Part shown: in pieces, positions 36,461 through 45,183 of the stretch
How the letters are laid out: the number at the start of each line of letters is the position of its first letter
How positions within the stretch are numbered: position 1 is the stretch's first letter
From: Bradyrhizobium sp. 141
GTDB taxonomy: Bacteria > Pseudomonadota > Alphaproteobacteria > Rhizobiales > Xanthobacteraceae
Length of the DNA stretch: 64,000 bases
Direction of reading: 5' to 3'
NCBI RefSeq assembly: GCF_023074055.1
Contig: NZ_JADPKR010000082.1
Coordinates: 124,001-188,000 of the forward strand
The notes under the pieces: model-generated
Databases searched by the model: none
What the model was told of the DNA's origin: nothing
What the model saw: only the letters and a program-made list of their open reading frames with translations
Position numbers and translations under genes: made by a program

Positions 36461-36676
36461 ATGTTGCAATATTACATCGAGACCAGGGAAGCGTTGAAGC
36501 GTTTGCGAACGGACCAGGATGGCGTGGTGTCATTCGAGTACATCATCGTCGCGGTTTGCATCGTTGGCGCAGTCGGTGCTGTGTTCGGGGGTGGAGCTGG
36601 TGGTAAGATCGGGGCAGCGCTGACCGACGGGATCTCAAAGATCACCGACGCTTTCACTACGGCCCTCGCTGGTTGA
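36461..36676 (+). CDS. Flp/Fap-type major pilin
   Basis: Pilin subunit of the tad pilus, 71 residues. The class III signal is visible: basic leader ending DQDG21, then VVSFEYIIVAVCIVGAVGAVFGGG, with the conserved Glu at +5 and Tyr at +6 after the Gly cleavage site. The prepilin peptidase gene next door should cut it. AGAAGGA lies upstream of the ATG at 36461; a longer frame from 36416 adds an unneeded leader. A strong hairpin follows the gene, separating it from the assembly genes and likely raising pilin mRNA relative to them. Confidence 0.93.
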   Translation: MLQYYIETREALKRLRTDQDGVVSFEYIIVAVCIVGAVGAVFGGGAGGKIGAALTDGISKITDAFTTALAG

Positions 36677-36695
36677 TACAGCCATTTTGACTCCA

Positions 36696-36723
36696 GAGGG
36701 GGGCAACCCAAGCTGCCCCCCTC
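36696..36723 (+). terminator. Hairpin between pilin and assembly genes (partial terminator)
   Basis: Perfect 10-bp GC-rich stem GAGGGGGGCA / TGCCCCCCTC with an 8-base loop, 20 bp after the flp stop. No U-tract follows, so read-through is likely. It may act as an RNA-end stabiliser or attenuator that gives more pilin than downstream product. Confidence 0.65.
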
Positions 36724-36775
36724 GTGCAGGAGTGCCCCGCTAGTTTGCCTTCCACTTTTTTGAAACGTGCATTTC

Positions 36776-37282
36776 ATGAGTTGGATTGCTCCCACAATCT
36801 CGGTCCTGCAAATCTTGTTGTTGCTCTATGTCGCAACGATAGATATCGCGACGCGCTCGATCCCAAACGAATTTTGTCTCGCGCTGGCGCTCCTTGGGAT
36901 CGCCGGTCAATTGCCCGGCTCGATAGAAGTCGCTGTGTCGCTGATCACAGCCGCGATCCTCTTCCTGCTGCTCTTTGTCCTCTATGCGCGCGGAGGAATT
37001 GGTGGCGGTGACGTCAAGCTGCTGGTTGCCCTGGCGGTCGGTCTCTCGCCGAGCGACGTCATGCAGTTGCTGACGGTCACCGTGCTGGCGGGCGGCGTTC
37101 TTGCCTTGGTGCATCTGATGATGCGTCACCTGCCGTATCCCAGGTTGGCACCCGCCGGATCGTCGCTCGCACGGCGGATCTACGCGATCGAGCGTTGGCG
37201 CCATTTGCGACACGCCCCGCTGCCTTACGGAGTTGCTATCGCGTGTGGCGGCATCTGGACCATTTTGAGCAAAGGATCGTGA
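36776..37282 (+). CDS. cpaA: Prepilin peptidase CpaA/TadV
   Basis: Integral membrane aspartic peptidase of the A24 family, 168 residues from the ATG at 36776 (a GTG at 36767 would add three residues). The two catalytic aspartates are seen in YVATID23IATRSIPN and GGIGGGD79VKLL, with several hydrophobic helices between and after. It lacks the N-terminal N-methyltransferase domain of type IV PilD, as usual for Tad systems. It cleaves Flp prepilin and the TadE/TadF pseudopilins. The next gene starts 1 bp after its stop. Confidence 0.92.
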   Translation: MSWIAPTISVLQILLLLYVATIDIATRSIPNEFCLALALLGIAGQLPGSIEVAVSLITAAILFLLLFVLYARGGIGGGDVKLLVALAVGLSPSDVMQLLTVTVLAGGVLALVHLMMRHLPYPRLAPAGSSLARRIYAIERWRHLRHAPLPYGVAIACGGIWTILSKGS

Positions 37283-37283
37283 A

Positions 37284-38249
37284 ATGTCATCCGCGCTGCG
37301 TCTGTCGATCATCGTGGTGCTTTTGCTTGCAACCACAGCGTTTGGACTGATTGCCTACAGCATGAACCTGCCGAAGGCGCAGCCTCCGGTCCCGGTACAA
37401 GTGACAGCGATGCCCCTGGCGCCGGCGGCGCCCGCGACCGCCGGATACTTTGTCGCGGCACGGCCATTGCCGAGGGGGACGTTGGCCCGCGAAGAGGATT
37501 TCACCGTGCGCACGGTGCCGCCGGAGCGCGTTCCCCCGGGGGCTATCCTTGACGCACCCGAGTCCAAGGCCGGACTTCCGGGTTCTCTCATCCGCAACTT
37601 CGTCGAAGCGGGCAGTCCCGTTACGTTGCAGGATATCCTGCGTCCGCGGGACCGGGGTTTTCTCGCCAGTGTCCTGGCGCCAGACAGCCGTGCCATCAGC
37701 ATCAAGGTTGACGAGGAGGCCGGTGTCTCGGGCCTCATCAGACCGGGCGATCACGTGGACGTCGTGCTGACCCAGGTCTTCGAGAAAGTCGATACCGCCC
37801 GTCGCGCCCTGAGCGAAACCGTTCTGCGCAATGTCCGAGTCATCGCGATTGATCAGGAGATCGTGCAGGGCGCGCGACCCATTAGCGGGATGGCAGGCAA
37901 GCTAACGCAGACCGTGTCACTGGAGCTTACGCCGGTCCAGGTCAAGAAGGTCACCGTCGCAAAGCAGCTCGGGACGCTCTCCATGGCCGTACGCGCAGCA
38001 GTCGATCAGTGGGACAAGGCAGACACCGGCGCGATGTCGAGCTGTGATGTGTCGCCTGAACTTGCCCGCCAGTATGCAATTTCCGCACAGAGAACGGCCG
38101 TGGTCGTTCATTCGGGCGGTGAGGTCAAGCAATACACGGTCAGGAAGCAAGAGGAAGACGCTCTCGTCAGCTGCGACGGTGCATCGGAAGCCGTACGCCC
38201 GACTGCAACGGCGGTGGGTTACGATAACAGGTTGTCGGAGAAACGTTGA
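37284..38249 (+). CDS. cpaB: Flp pilus assembly protein CpaB (RcpC)
   Basis: Periplasmic, membrane-anchored pilus assembly factor of 321 residues. An N-terminal helix (LRLSIIVVLLLATTAFGLIAYSM) is followed by a SAF domain (YFVAARPLPRGTLAREEDFTVRTVPPERVPPGAI) and the RcpC-type domain (SRAISIKVDEEAGVSGLIRPGDHVDVVLT; TVSLELTPVQVKKVTVAKQLGTLSMAVR). CpaB is thought to help position or gate the secretin. AAAGGA precedes the ATG. Its stop overlaps the cpaE start (TGATG arrangement). Confidence 0.92.
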   Translation: MSSALRLSIIVVLLLATTAFGLIAYSMNLPKAQPPVPVQVTAMPLAPAAPATAGYFVAARPLPRGTLAREEDFTVRTVPPERVPPGAILDAPESKAGLPGSLIRNFVEAGSPVTLQDILRPRDRGFLASVLAPDSRAISIKVDEEAGVSGLIRPGDHVDVVLTQVFEKVDTARRALSETVLRNVRVIAIDQEIVQGARPISGMAGKLTQTVSLELTPVQVKKVTVAKQLGTLSMAVRAAVDQWDKADTGAMSSCDVSPELARQYAISAQRTAVVVHSGGEVKQYTVRKQEEDALVSCDGASEAVRPTATAVGYDNRLSEKR

Positions 38250-39454
38250 TGAACATCGCCATAGCCACTCCGCCTGAAGAATCGACGTCGATCGTCACGC
38301 GTAACCGCATCGTCGGTTACGTAAATGATGAGCTCAGCGCCGCGGCGTTGCGCAAGGGGCTCGAAGGCGCCAACCTCTCGATCAGGCGCGGCACGATCCG
38401 CAATGCCATACGGATGCTTGAAACCGACACCGACCTGTTTGCGCTGGTGGTAGACATCAGTGGCATCGATGATCCATTTACCGAACTGGAAAGGCTGGCC
38501 GGCGTCTGTCCACCCGATGTCCGCGTAGCCGTGATCGGCGATAACAGGGAGATCACCTTCTACCGTGAGCTCCTGGAGCTCGGCTTGACCGAGTATCTGC
38601 CGCGGCCGCTCACGCGCGATATGGTGCTGGACAAGTTGCGCCCCAAGCTGCTCGGCGACGTGGCAGCCAACCAGATCGATCGTGGCGGGCATGTGGTCTC
38701 GATCTGCGGGGCGCAGGGCGGCGCCGGCGCCACGAGCATCGCGATCAATCTGGCGCTGCAGCTTGCCGAGACGACCAAGGCCAAGGTGGCGCTGCTTGAT
38801 CTTCATTTGCAGGGCGGCGAGGCCGCCGTGATGCTGGGTGTTCGTCCCGGGCCGGGGCTGCGTATCGCTCTGGAGAATCCGATGCGGGCGGACACACTCT
38901 TCCTCGAGCGCGCGGCAATCGAAGTCAACGAAAGGGTTTGCCTGGTTTCGGCCGACGAGGACCTCGATGCGCAGCTCGAAATTACGGAAGCTGGCATACG
39001 ACACGTGCTGGGTCTGCTGCGTCAACGGTTCAACTACATCGTCGTCGATGTACCCGTCCCGTTTCCGCCGTCGATCTATCCCGTGATTACGCTTTCCCGT
39101 CATGTGATGGTGCTGCTCGAATCCGAGGTGACCGGACTTCGCAATGCCCATGCGCTACGCACCGCCGTGATCAACATCGCGGGCAAGGACCGGGTCTTTA
39201 CCTTGCTCAATCGGGCCGGTCGTCCCGGGGGCCTTCCGAGGGCAGCGGTTGTCAAGGCGTTGGGTGCAGAGCCCGACATCGTCGTTCCCGATCTCGGCAA
39301 GGGCATGACCGAGGCGCTCAATCTGGGAATTCCAGCCCTGAAGCACGTCAGAAAATTGCGGCGTCACCTGGCACCGATCGTACGGGAGATCAGCGGTGTC
39401 GCTGCCGAGCGAAGTGGCTGGTGGAGGAGGGTGCTCACAGCACATCTGCGATGA
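38249..39454 (+). CDS. cpaE: Pilus assembly ATPase-like protein CpaE (TadZ)
   Basis: MinD/ParA-related polar localisation factor of the Tad pilus, 401 residues. An N-terminal receiver-like domain (VVDISGID; VRVAVIGDNREITFYRELLELGLTEYLPRPL) precedes a P-loop-like domain. The P-loop reads CGAQGGAGATS at residues 153-163: both lysines of the ParA signature (KGGxGKT) are replaced, by Gln156 and Ala161. Other ParA-like features remain, such as VALLDLHLQGGEAAVMLG and the FNYIVVDVPVPF segment. Loss of the lysines implies weak or absent ATP hydrolysis. Start ATG at 38249 overlaps the cpaB stop. Confidence 0.9.
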   Translation: MNIAIATPPEESTSIVTRNRIVGYVNDELSAAALRKGLEGANLSIRRGTIRNAIRMLETDTDLFALVVDISGIDDPFTELERLAGVCPPDVRVAVIGDNREITFYRELLELGLTEYLPRPLTRDMVLDKLRPKLLGDVAANQIDRGGHVVSICGAQGGAGATSIAINLALQLAETTKAKVALLDLHLQGGEAAVMLGVRPGPGLRIALENPMRADTLFLERAAIEVNERVCLVSADEDLDAQLEITEAGIRHVLGLLRQRFNYIVVDVPVPFPPSIYPVITLSRHVMVLLESEVTGLRNAHALRTAVINIAGKDRVFTLLNRAGRPGGLPRAAVVKALGAEPDIVVPDLGKGMTEALNLGIPALKHVRKLRRHLAPIVREISGVAAERSGWWRRVLTAHLR

Positions 39455-40869
39455 AAAAGTTCGGTAGACGTGAAGACGACGCACCAGCTCACGTATTGGC
39501 GGCAGGCCTCCCTGCATCCGCGATAGGCTTGCCGTTGCCGTCGGCCAGCGCGGCTGCATCCGCACCGAGCGTGCCGTCACCTGCGCCAAGGCGCGACGAA
39601 CCAGCAATCCACCAACCCATCATCCCGCCTTCGTTGCGCGAACGGGTGATTGAGCAGATCGAACCCGCGGTGGCCGCAACCGTCTCGCGGGAGGTTCTCC
39701 GGCGGCAGATTGAAGAGATCATCCATCACATTGCCAACCAGGAACGGCTCGAGCTGTCGGGCCGCGAGCAGCTGCAGCTCGCGGACGAAATTGCCGACGA
39801 CATGACGGGTTACGGGCCGCTCCGTCCGCTGCTGCTGGACCAGTCGATCAGCGATATCATGGTGAACGGTCCAAGCAATATCTACGTGGAGCGAAGCGGC
39901 AAGCTGGAACGAGTTGCGGTGCGATTCCGCGACAATGATCACATCGCCTCCGTCGCTCAGAAGATTGCCGCGCAGGTTGGTCGGCGCGTCGACGAATCCA
40001 GTCCGATGGTGGATTGTCGCCTGCTGGATGGCAGCCGGGTCAACATCATCCTCCCGCCGCTGGCGATCCATAGTCCGTGCATTTCCATCCGGAAATTTCC
40101 AAGCCATCGTTTGGACATCGCCGGATTGATCGAGAACGGCTCGATGACCGCGGCCATCGGACAATTGCTGGAGATCGCCGCCCGCTCGCGGCTCAATGTT
40201 CTGGTCTCCGGCGGCACCGGATCCGGCAAGACGACGCTCCTGAACGCGATGAGTCAGTTCATCGATCACACCGAACGCATTGTCACGATCGAGGACGCGG
40301 CTGAGCTGCAGCTTCAGCAGCCGCACGTGATCAGCCTGGAGACCCGGCCTCCCAGCCTCGAGGGCACAGGGCAGGTGACACAGCGCGATCTGCTGGTGAA
40401 TGCCCTGCGCATGCGTCCCGACCGGATCGTCGTTGGCGAGGTGCGCAGTTCCGAAGCATTCGACATGCTGCAGGCGATGAACACCGGCCATGATGGCTCG
40501 ATCTCCACGGTACACGCGAATAGTACCCGGGATGCCCTGACCCGCATCGAGAACATGGTGCAGATGGGACAGGTCAATCTACCGTCGCGCGCCATTCGAA
40601 GTCAGATCGTCGCTGCGCTGGATCTCATTGTGCAGGTCGAACGCATGCGGGACGGACAGCGCCGCATCGTTCAGATCAGCGAGGTGATCGGCCTTGAAGG
40701 GGAGGTGATCACCACCAATGACATCGCAGCCTTCGAGTATCAAGAGGAGGATGTGAACGGACGGATATCGGGCAGCTATAAGTCCAACCTTGCAACTCCG
40801 AAGTTCAAGAGCCGTCTTGTCTATTTCGGGCTGGATGGTGCTTGGGCCGAGGCCATGAGGCAAATATGA
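39451..40869 (+). CDS. cpaF: Pilus assembly/secretion ATPase CpaF (TadA)
   Basis: Hexameric VirB11/GspE-type motor, 472 residues. The N-terminal 45 residues are a proline/alanine-rich linker. The family-specific block SDIMVNGPSNIYVERSGKLERV, Walker A GGTGSGKTT (about residues 254-262), Asp box TIEDAAELQLQQPHVISLETRP, Walker B RMRPDRIVVGEVRSSEAFDMLQAMNTGHDGSISTVHAN and the His of the latter segment are intact. The ATG overlaps the cpaE stop by 4 bp; the frame running upstream into cpaE is not used. It powers pilus extension and retraction. Confidence 0.95.
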   Translation: MKKFGRREDDAPAHVLAAGLPASAIGLPLPSASAAASAPSVPSPAPRRDEPAIHQPIIPPSLRERVIEQIEPAVAATVSREVLRRQIEEIIHHIANQERLELSGREQLQLADEIADDMTGYGPLRPLLLDQSISDIMVNGPSNIYVERSGKLERVAVRFRDNDHIASVAQKIAAQVGRRVDESSPMVDCRLLDGSRVNIILPPLAIHSPCISIRKFPSHRLDIAGLIENGSMTAAIGQLLEIAARSRLNVLVSGGTGSGKTTLLNAMSQFIDHTERIVTIEDAAELQLQQPHVISLETRPPSLEGTGQVTQRDLLVNALRMRPDRIVVGEVRSSEAFDMLQAMNTGHDGSISTVHANSTRDALTRIENMVQMGQVNLPSRAIRSQIVAALDLIVQVERMRDGQRRIVQISEVIGLEGEVITTNDIAAFEYQEEDVNGRISGSYKSNLATPKFKSRLVYFGLDGAWAEAMRQI

Positions 40870-41798
40870 TGCTGGAGTCCGTGATCGTCAGTGTTCTGGC
40901 GCTCGCGACGTGCGCAGCAGCCGTCTCGTTGTGGCTTGACGCTCGGGAAAGACGCATCAATCGCCAATTGGCGGTTGCTCTGCCAACGTCGCATCCGGCT
41001 AACTTGCCATCCATTCGCCGCTTGGAGGGCGGGTCTCAGGATCAGTTTCTCAATCGGCTCTCCAACTACAATCCCGATGTACCTTACACGTTGCGTCCGG
41101 CCTATGTGCTGCTTGCCGGTGCATTCGGAGCAGCAGCGGTCCTTTATGCGAACAGCCAGCTGGAATATTCCATTGTCTACATGTCCATTGTCGCCGCAAT
41201 CGCGGCCCTCATTGTGATACGAGGCCTGTTCGGCTGGCAGCAACGTCGCTTCGCTCTTCAGCTTTTTCGACAGCTGCCTGATGCGATCCAACTGGTGACG
41301 AGTACCGTGCGATCGGGTCTGCCTGTGCACGAGGCATTTCGTGCGCTCGCGCGCGATATGCCGCAGCCAACGGCCGGGCAGTTCGCCATCGTATGCAGCG
41401 AAGTGAATCTGGGTAGGCCTCCAGAGGAAGCTGTCCAAGCTGTCTATCGGCGAACGCAGGTGGCGGAGTATGCGATCTTTGCGGTGACACTTGCCGTGCA
41501 GTTGAAGTCCGGTGGCAGTCTGGCCGAGACCTTGCAGAACCTGGGAGACACTGTCAGGCAACGTGTTGCGCTGGCTGCTCGCGCCAAGGCGCTCGCGGGA
41601 GAGGTGATCTTTTCCTCACGAGCGCTGACAGTCTCGCCCTTGATTGCAGGTGGGGTCCTATACGCATCCAATCCGCAAACGGTTGATCTGTTGTTCACCG
41701 ATCCGGTTGGAAACAAGCTGCTGGCTTACGCAGTCCTTTCGGTGCTTGTCGGAGCCCTGGTCATAAGTTGGATGGTCAGAAGGGAAACGGAGCTATGA
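40866..41798 (+). CDS. tadB: Tad pilus inner-membrane platform protein TadB
   Basis: GspF/PilC-type platform protein, 310 residues, starting in the ATGA overlap with cpaF. An N-terminal transmembrane helix and a second pair near residues 78-122 precede the T2SSF cytoplasmic domain (LFRQLPDAIQLVTSTVRSGLPVHEAFRALARDMPQP; LKSGGSLAETLQNLGDTVRQR). Two C-terminal helices follow. It works with TadC as the platform that the CpaF motor turns. Length and domain order match known TadB proteins. Confidence 0.93.
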   Translation: MMLESVIVSVLALATCAAAVSLWLDARERRINRQLAVALPTSHPANLPSIRRLEGGSQDQFLNRLSNYNPDVPYTLRPAYVLLAGAFGAAAVLYANSQLEYSIVYMSIVAAIAALIVIRGLFGWQQRRFALQLFRQLPDAIQLVTSTVRSGLPVHEAFRALARDMPQPTAGQFAIVCSEVNLGRPPEEAVQAVYRRTQVAEYAIFAVTLAVQLKSGGSLAETLQNLGDTVRQRVALAARAKALAGEVIFSSRALTVSPLIAGGVLYASNPQTVDLLFTDPVGNKLLAYAVLSVLVGALVISWMVRRETEL

Positions 41799-42703
41799 CG
41801 TTTGGTCTTGGTCTGGTGGCCCTCGCGATGGCAGCTGGGACTGCGTCCTGCATGTTGATTATCCGCGAGATACACGTTCGTGCATTGGACGCCCGGGTGT
41901 CGAACGCCGTGATGGGCGTTGCTGGCCGGTCCGCACCCTTCCAGGACGTGACCGGATGGTTTTCGTCACTCGGCATGCGGTATCGTCGCTTCTATGCTGA
42001 GGAAAACCTGGATCAGCTGCGAACCATCCTTCAATCGTCAGGTTTCAATCATCATCGAGCCCTGCCGACCTGGATCGGTATCAAAGCCGTCAGCATGGCC
42101 CTATGCCCGATCATCGCCGGGGGTGTCGCTCAGCTGTTCGGGAAGGCACTGCTGGATGTGCTGGTCTTCACGCTTATCGGCGTGGCGATCGGGATTTTGG
42201 CGCCGCGATTGATACTGGCGGTGCTGAAGCGGCGGTTTGATGCCGCCATTCGGCTGGGCACGCCGGACATGATCGATTTGCTGGTTGTGTGCAGCGAAGC
42301 GGGAATGGGTCTGGAAAGCGGGCTGGCACGTGTAGCGCAGGAAATGCAGGAGACCAATCCCGCCATAGCCCGGGTCATGAGCAGCCTTCTTGATGATCTC
42401 CGGATCCTGCCAAGCCGCAGCGACACATTCGAGAAACTGGGAGCTACTTCGGATGGGCTTCGCCGATTCGGAATCATGGTCGGCCAAAGCCTGCAATACG
42501 GAACGCCCGTGGGCCAGGCTCTGCGGAGTGTCGCTGTCGACCTCCGGCGCGAACGTATTACCAAGCTTGAAGAAAGAGCACACAAGTTGGGCGCCAAGCT
42601 GACCATTCCGATGGTGTTGTTCCTGCTTCCAGCCATGTTCGTCATTTTGGGAGGAAGTCCCATTCTGCACCTCATGCGTTCGTTCGCCAGCTTCGGTAAG
42701 TAG
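41795..42703 (+). CDS. tadC: Tad pilus inner-membrane platform protein TadC
   Basis: Second GspF-type platform protein, 302 residues, overlapping tadB by 4 bp (ATGA). N-terminal helix, then a hydrophobic pair (WIGIKAVSMALCPIIAGGVAQLF; LLDVLVFTLIGVAIGILAPRLILAVL), the T2SSF domain (MIDLLVVCSEAGMGLESGLARVAQEM; DTFEKLGATSDGLRRFGIMVGQSLQYGTPVGQAL) and a C-terminal helix (TIPMVLFLLPAMFVILGGSPILHL). It pairs with TadB as usual in Tad systems. The downstream methyltransferase-like gene starts 3 bp after its stop. Confidence 0.93.
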   Translation: MTFGLGLVALAMAAGTASCMLIIREIHVRALDARVSNAVMGVAGRSAPFQDVTGWFSSLGMRYRRFYAEENLDQLRTILQSSGFNHHRALPTWIGIKAVSMALCPIIAGGVAQLFGKALLDVLVFTLIGVAIGILAPRLILAVLKRRFDAAIRLGTPDMIDLLVVCSEAGMGLESGLARVAQEMQETNPAIARVMSSLLDDLRILPSRSDTFEKLGATSDGLRRFGIMVGQSLQYGTPVGQALRSVAVDLRRERITKLEERAHKLGAKLTIPMVLFLLPAMFVILGGSPILHLMRSFASFGK

Positions 42704-42705
42704 CC

Positions 42706-43353
42706 ATGAGCACGATTGCCCTTTCGAAACCGTCCTCTTACGATCGAACAATGCAACTATTCGGCGGCATGTGGTTCATGTTGCTGGCGGTTGGCGTGGC
42801 CATCAAGATCGGATCATCGGCTCACGATCCCTGGCCGTCGATCCTGTCGAGTGTTTGCCTCGCTGTCTTCTATGTGCTCCTGGCGGTGTTGATCATCACG
42901 CGGCCTCCGGCGAAGGCGCAAGCGAAGGGTCGTCTCCCAAGGATCGCGGCGTTCGTCGGCACCTATATGCCGTGGACGATCGCCTTCTTCGGCGAAACCA
43001 ATAAGGCGTTGCCGAACCTGGCGTCCACCGCGTGCGTGTTGATCGGCATGATCATGATGCTGGTCACCATCCGACATCTTGGCAGGTCGTTCAGTCTGGT
43101 GCCACAGGCGCGCAACGTGGTGCAAACGGGTCCGTATCGGTGGATCAAGCACCCGCTCTACCTCGCGGAAGAAATCGCGGTGTTGGGTGTGGTGCTGAGA
43201 AGCCCGACACCGCTGACAGCGGTCTTGCTCGTCTTGCATATCGGCGTTCAGGTTTGCCGAATTTATTACGAAGAGGATCTGCTTCGGCGCAACTGCCCGG
43301 AATATTCCGCTTACGAAGCATCGCGCTGGAGAGTGATCCCTTACGTTTGGTGA
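42706..43353 (+). CDS. ICMT-like integral membrane methyltransferase
   Basis: Membrane protein of 215 residues of the isoprenylcysteine carboxyl methyltransferase/PEMT superfamily. Four to five hydrophobic helices are followed by the characteristic C-terminal core VVQTGPYRWIKHPLYLAEEIAVLG (cofactor-binding RHPxY-like motif, here KHPLY), and IYYEEDLLRRNCPEYSAYEASRWRVIPYVW (the Glu-Glu pair of the family). It sits between tadC and the tadE gene with a 3-bp gap upstream, so it is an integral part of the operon. Members methylate carboxyl, amine or thiol groups with S-adenosylmethionine. A pilus protein is a possible target; see findings. Confidence 0.82.
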   Translation: MSTIALSKPSSYDRTMQLFGGMWFMLLAVGVAIKIGSSAHDPWPSILSSVCLAVFYVLLAVLIITRPPAKAQAKGRLPRIAAFVGTYMPWTIAFFGETNKALPNLASTACVLIGMIMMLVTIRHLGRSFSLVPQARNVVQTGPYRWIKHPLYLAEEIAVLGVVLRSPTPLTAVLLVLHIGVQVCRIYYEEDLLRRNCPEYSAYEASRWRVIPYVW

Positions 43354-43404
43354 GTGCTGTTCCGGTCGACGACCGGAAGGGTGAGTGTCGGTCGAGGTCA
43401 ACTC

Positions 43405-43836
43405 ATGAGACACAAGAAGTCGTTCATCGTGGATCAACGCGGCGCCGTCGCGTTTGAGACATTGATCGTCTACCCGGTTTTGGTGGCGTTCCTGCTCATG
43501 CCGCTCGCCGACCTGGCTGCTGCGGGCTTCCAGTATATCTCCGCATGGAGCGCGTTGCGCTCCTTCGGGCAGTATGTGCAGTACGCTAATCCGCTCGCCC
43601 CTGACGGCACGGTGAGCTGGAACACAGGGCTACAGACGACAGTCGCTGGTCATGCGATCAGCAACATTCAGGTTTTGTGCGGAGACGCAGGGGCCGCCTG
43701 TTCGCCGGGCAATCTAGCTTCTCCCAAGTACATTACATTTTCTACAACCATCACTTTGGCTCCAATTGTGTGGAGAGGGGTGCTGTGTCCGACCACGTGT
43801 ACCTACACGCTGCCTTTCTCAGAGCGCTTCCAGTAG
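43405..43836 (+). CDS. TadE-like minor pseudopilin
   Basis: Short prepilin-like protein, 143 residues. The start at 43405 gives MRHKKSFIVDQRGAVAFETLIVYPVLVAFLLMPLADLAAAGF. The class III-like cleavage site is the Gly of QRG, followed by AVAFE with the conserved Glu at +5, then a hydrophobic helix. The rest is a soluble domain with several cysteines (CGDAGAAC; CPTTC). This matches TadE, a minor pseudopilin processed by CpaA. The in-frame upstream start at 43354 lacks a better site; GAGG lies nearby. Confidence 0.82.
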   Translation: MRHKKSFIVDQRGAVAFETLIVYPVLVAFLLMPLADLAAAGFQYISAWSALRSFGQYVQYANPLAPDGTVSWNTGLQTTVAGHAISNIQVLCGDAGAACSPGNLASPKYITFSTTITLAPIVWRGVLCPTTCTYTLPFSERFQ

Positions 43837-43845
43837 GGGGCTTCC

Positions 43846-45183
43846 ATGCGTAGTCTGCTTCATTCCCAACGAGGCTCCGTCGCATTCGCAACAGTCATCG
43901 CTCTCGTGCCACTGATCGGAGTAGTCGCACTCGGGGCCGAGGCGGGATCGTGGTACGTCACCCGCCAGCACGCGCAGAACGCCGCCGACTCAGCGGCCTA
44001 TTCGGGCGCATTGCGGCTTTCATGTACGATGGCGGGTGCGGCCTGCGACGCGCAGTCAGTGGATTATCGCGGCAAGGAATTCGCGGCACAAAATGGGTTC
44101 TGCAACTCCAGCCCGAATGACAGCACGCCCTATCCTGGCACCACGTGTTTACCTAGTCTTCCCAGCAGAGTCTCGCGGGCCGTGCAGATCGATATCGGCA
44201 ACTACAGTGCGGGCACGTTTACAACGCCCGTTGCGGGCACGGGCAACGCCGTTCGCGCCAGAGTCAGCCAGCAACAACCGGCGTACCTGGCGGCCGTGCT
44301 TGGCTTGACCACCGTCAACATCCCCGCCCAAGCCATTGCAATGGTCCAGCAGCCGACCAAGGCCTGCGTCCTGGCACTTGGACCTGACTCAGGCGCACTC
44401 AAGCTTGCTGGTAACCTCAGCAACAACGGAACCGGCTGCGCTCTGATGTCGGATACCAGTGTTCAACTTGCCAGCACTCCAACGTTCACCGGCTCGGGAT
44501 GGGCGGTTTATGGTGTAAGTGGCTGCACCCCCTCAGGCAGTTGCAGTAATATTGGCGTGCCGCACAATTATTTTATGACGTACGCTAGCAATCCGCTCAG
44601 CAAACTGGACACCGCATCGTTCAACAGCAGGACGGGCAATACAAATATGCCATGCACCCTTCAGGCGGACGGGTGGAAACATTGCGCGCCAAATAGCGCC
44701 GGGACTGGAGCTTACGGCAGTTTCACGGTGCAGAACGGGGACAAGTACGTTTTGGACCCGGGAACATATTTCTTCTACAAAGCAAATATAAAGATGACCG
44801 GCGGACAACTGAAAGGTACAGGCGTAACCCTGGTGTTGCTCGGAGACTCGCAGCTTACCATAAACGGGGGTACGGCTGATCTCTCCGCACCTGCCACTAA
44901 CACGTTCTCTTCTGATCTGAATGGCGTCCTGATTGATGATCAGGCTCCGAGCAAGACCAGCAACAAGGTCACCATAAACGGTGGCGGTCAGGTTAGCCTT
45001 GGCGGGGCTATCTACTTCCCAAAGGTCGACGTTAGCTGGGCCGGTACGACTTCAAGTGCGAATACGACCTGTTCGCAAGTGATCGCGAAAACGATCGACA
45101 TGAGCGGTGGCGGCTACCTCAGCACGCAAGGCTGTGATCCGGCCACCATCGTCTACACCCAAGTTGTCGCTTTGGTGCAATGA
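43846..45183 (+). CDS. TadG-like pilus assembly protein
   Basis: Protein of 445 residues starting MRSLLHSQRGSVAFATVIALVPLIGVVALGAEAGSWYV. This is the TadG-type N-terminal segment with one membrane helix followed by RQHAQNAADSAAYSGAL. The remainder is a large extracytoplasmic domain with many cysteines and Gly/Ser/Thr-rich beta structure (for example VTINGGGQVSLGGAIYFPKVDVSW). TadG proteins anchor in the inner membrane and reach into the periplasm. Composition is less GC-biased than neighbouring enzymes. It ends overlapping the next gene (ATGA). Confidence 0.82.
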   Translation: MRSLLHSQRGSVAFATVIALVPLIGVVALGAEAGSWYVTRQHAQNAADSAAYSGALRLSCTMAGAACDAQSVDYRGKEFAAQNGFCNSSPNDSTPYPGTTCLPSLPSRVSRAVQIDIGNYSAGTFTTPVAGTGNAVRARVSQQQPAYLAAVLGLTTVNIPAQAIAMVQQPTKACVLALGPDSGALKLAGNLSNNGTGCALMSDTSVQLASTPTFTGSGWAVYGVSGCTPSGSCSNIGVPHNYFMTYASNPLSKLDTASFNSRTGNTNMPCTLQADGWKHCAPNSAGTGAYGSFTVQNGDKYVLDPGTYFFYKANIKMTGGQLKGTGVTLVLLGDSQLTINGGTADLSAPATNTFSSDLNGVLIDDQAPSKTSNKVTINGGGQVSLGGAIYFPKVDVSWAGTTSSANTTCSQVIAKTIDMSGGGYLSTQGCDPATIVYTQVVALVQ

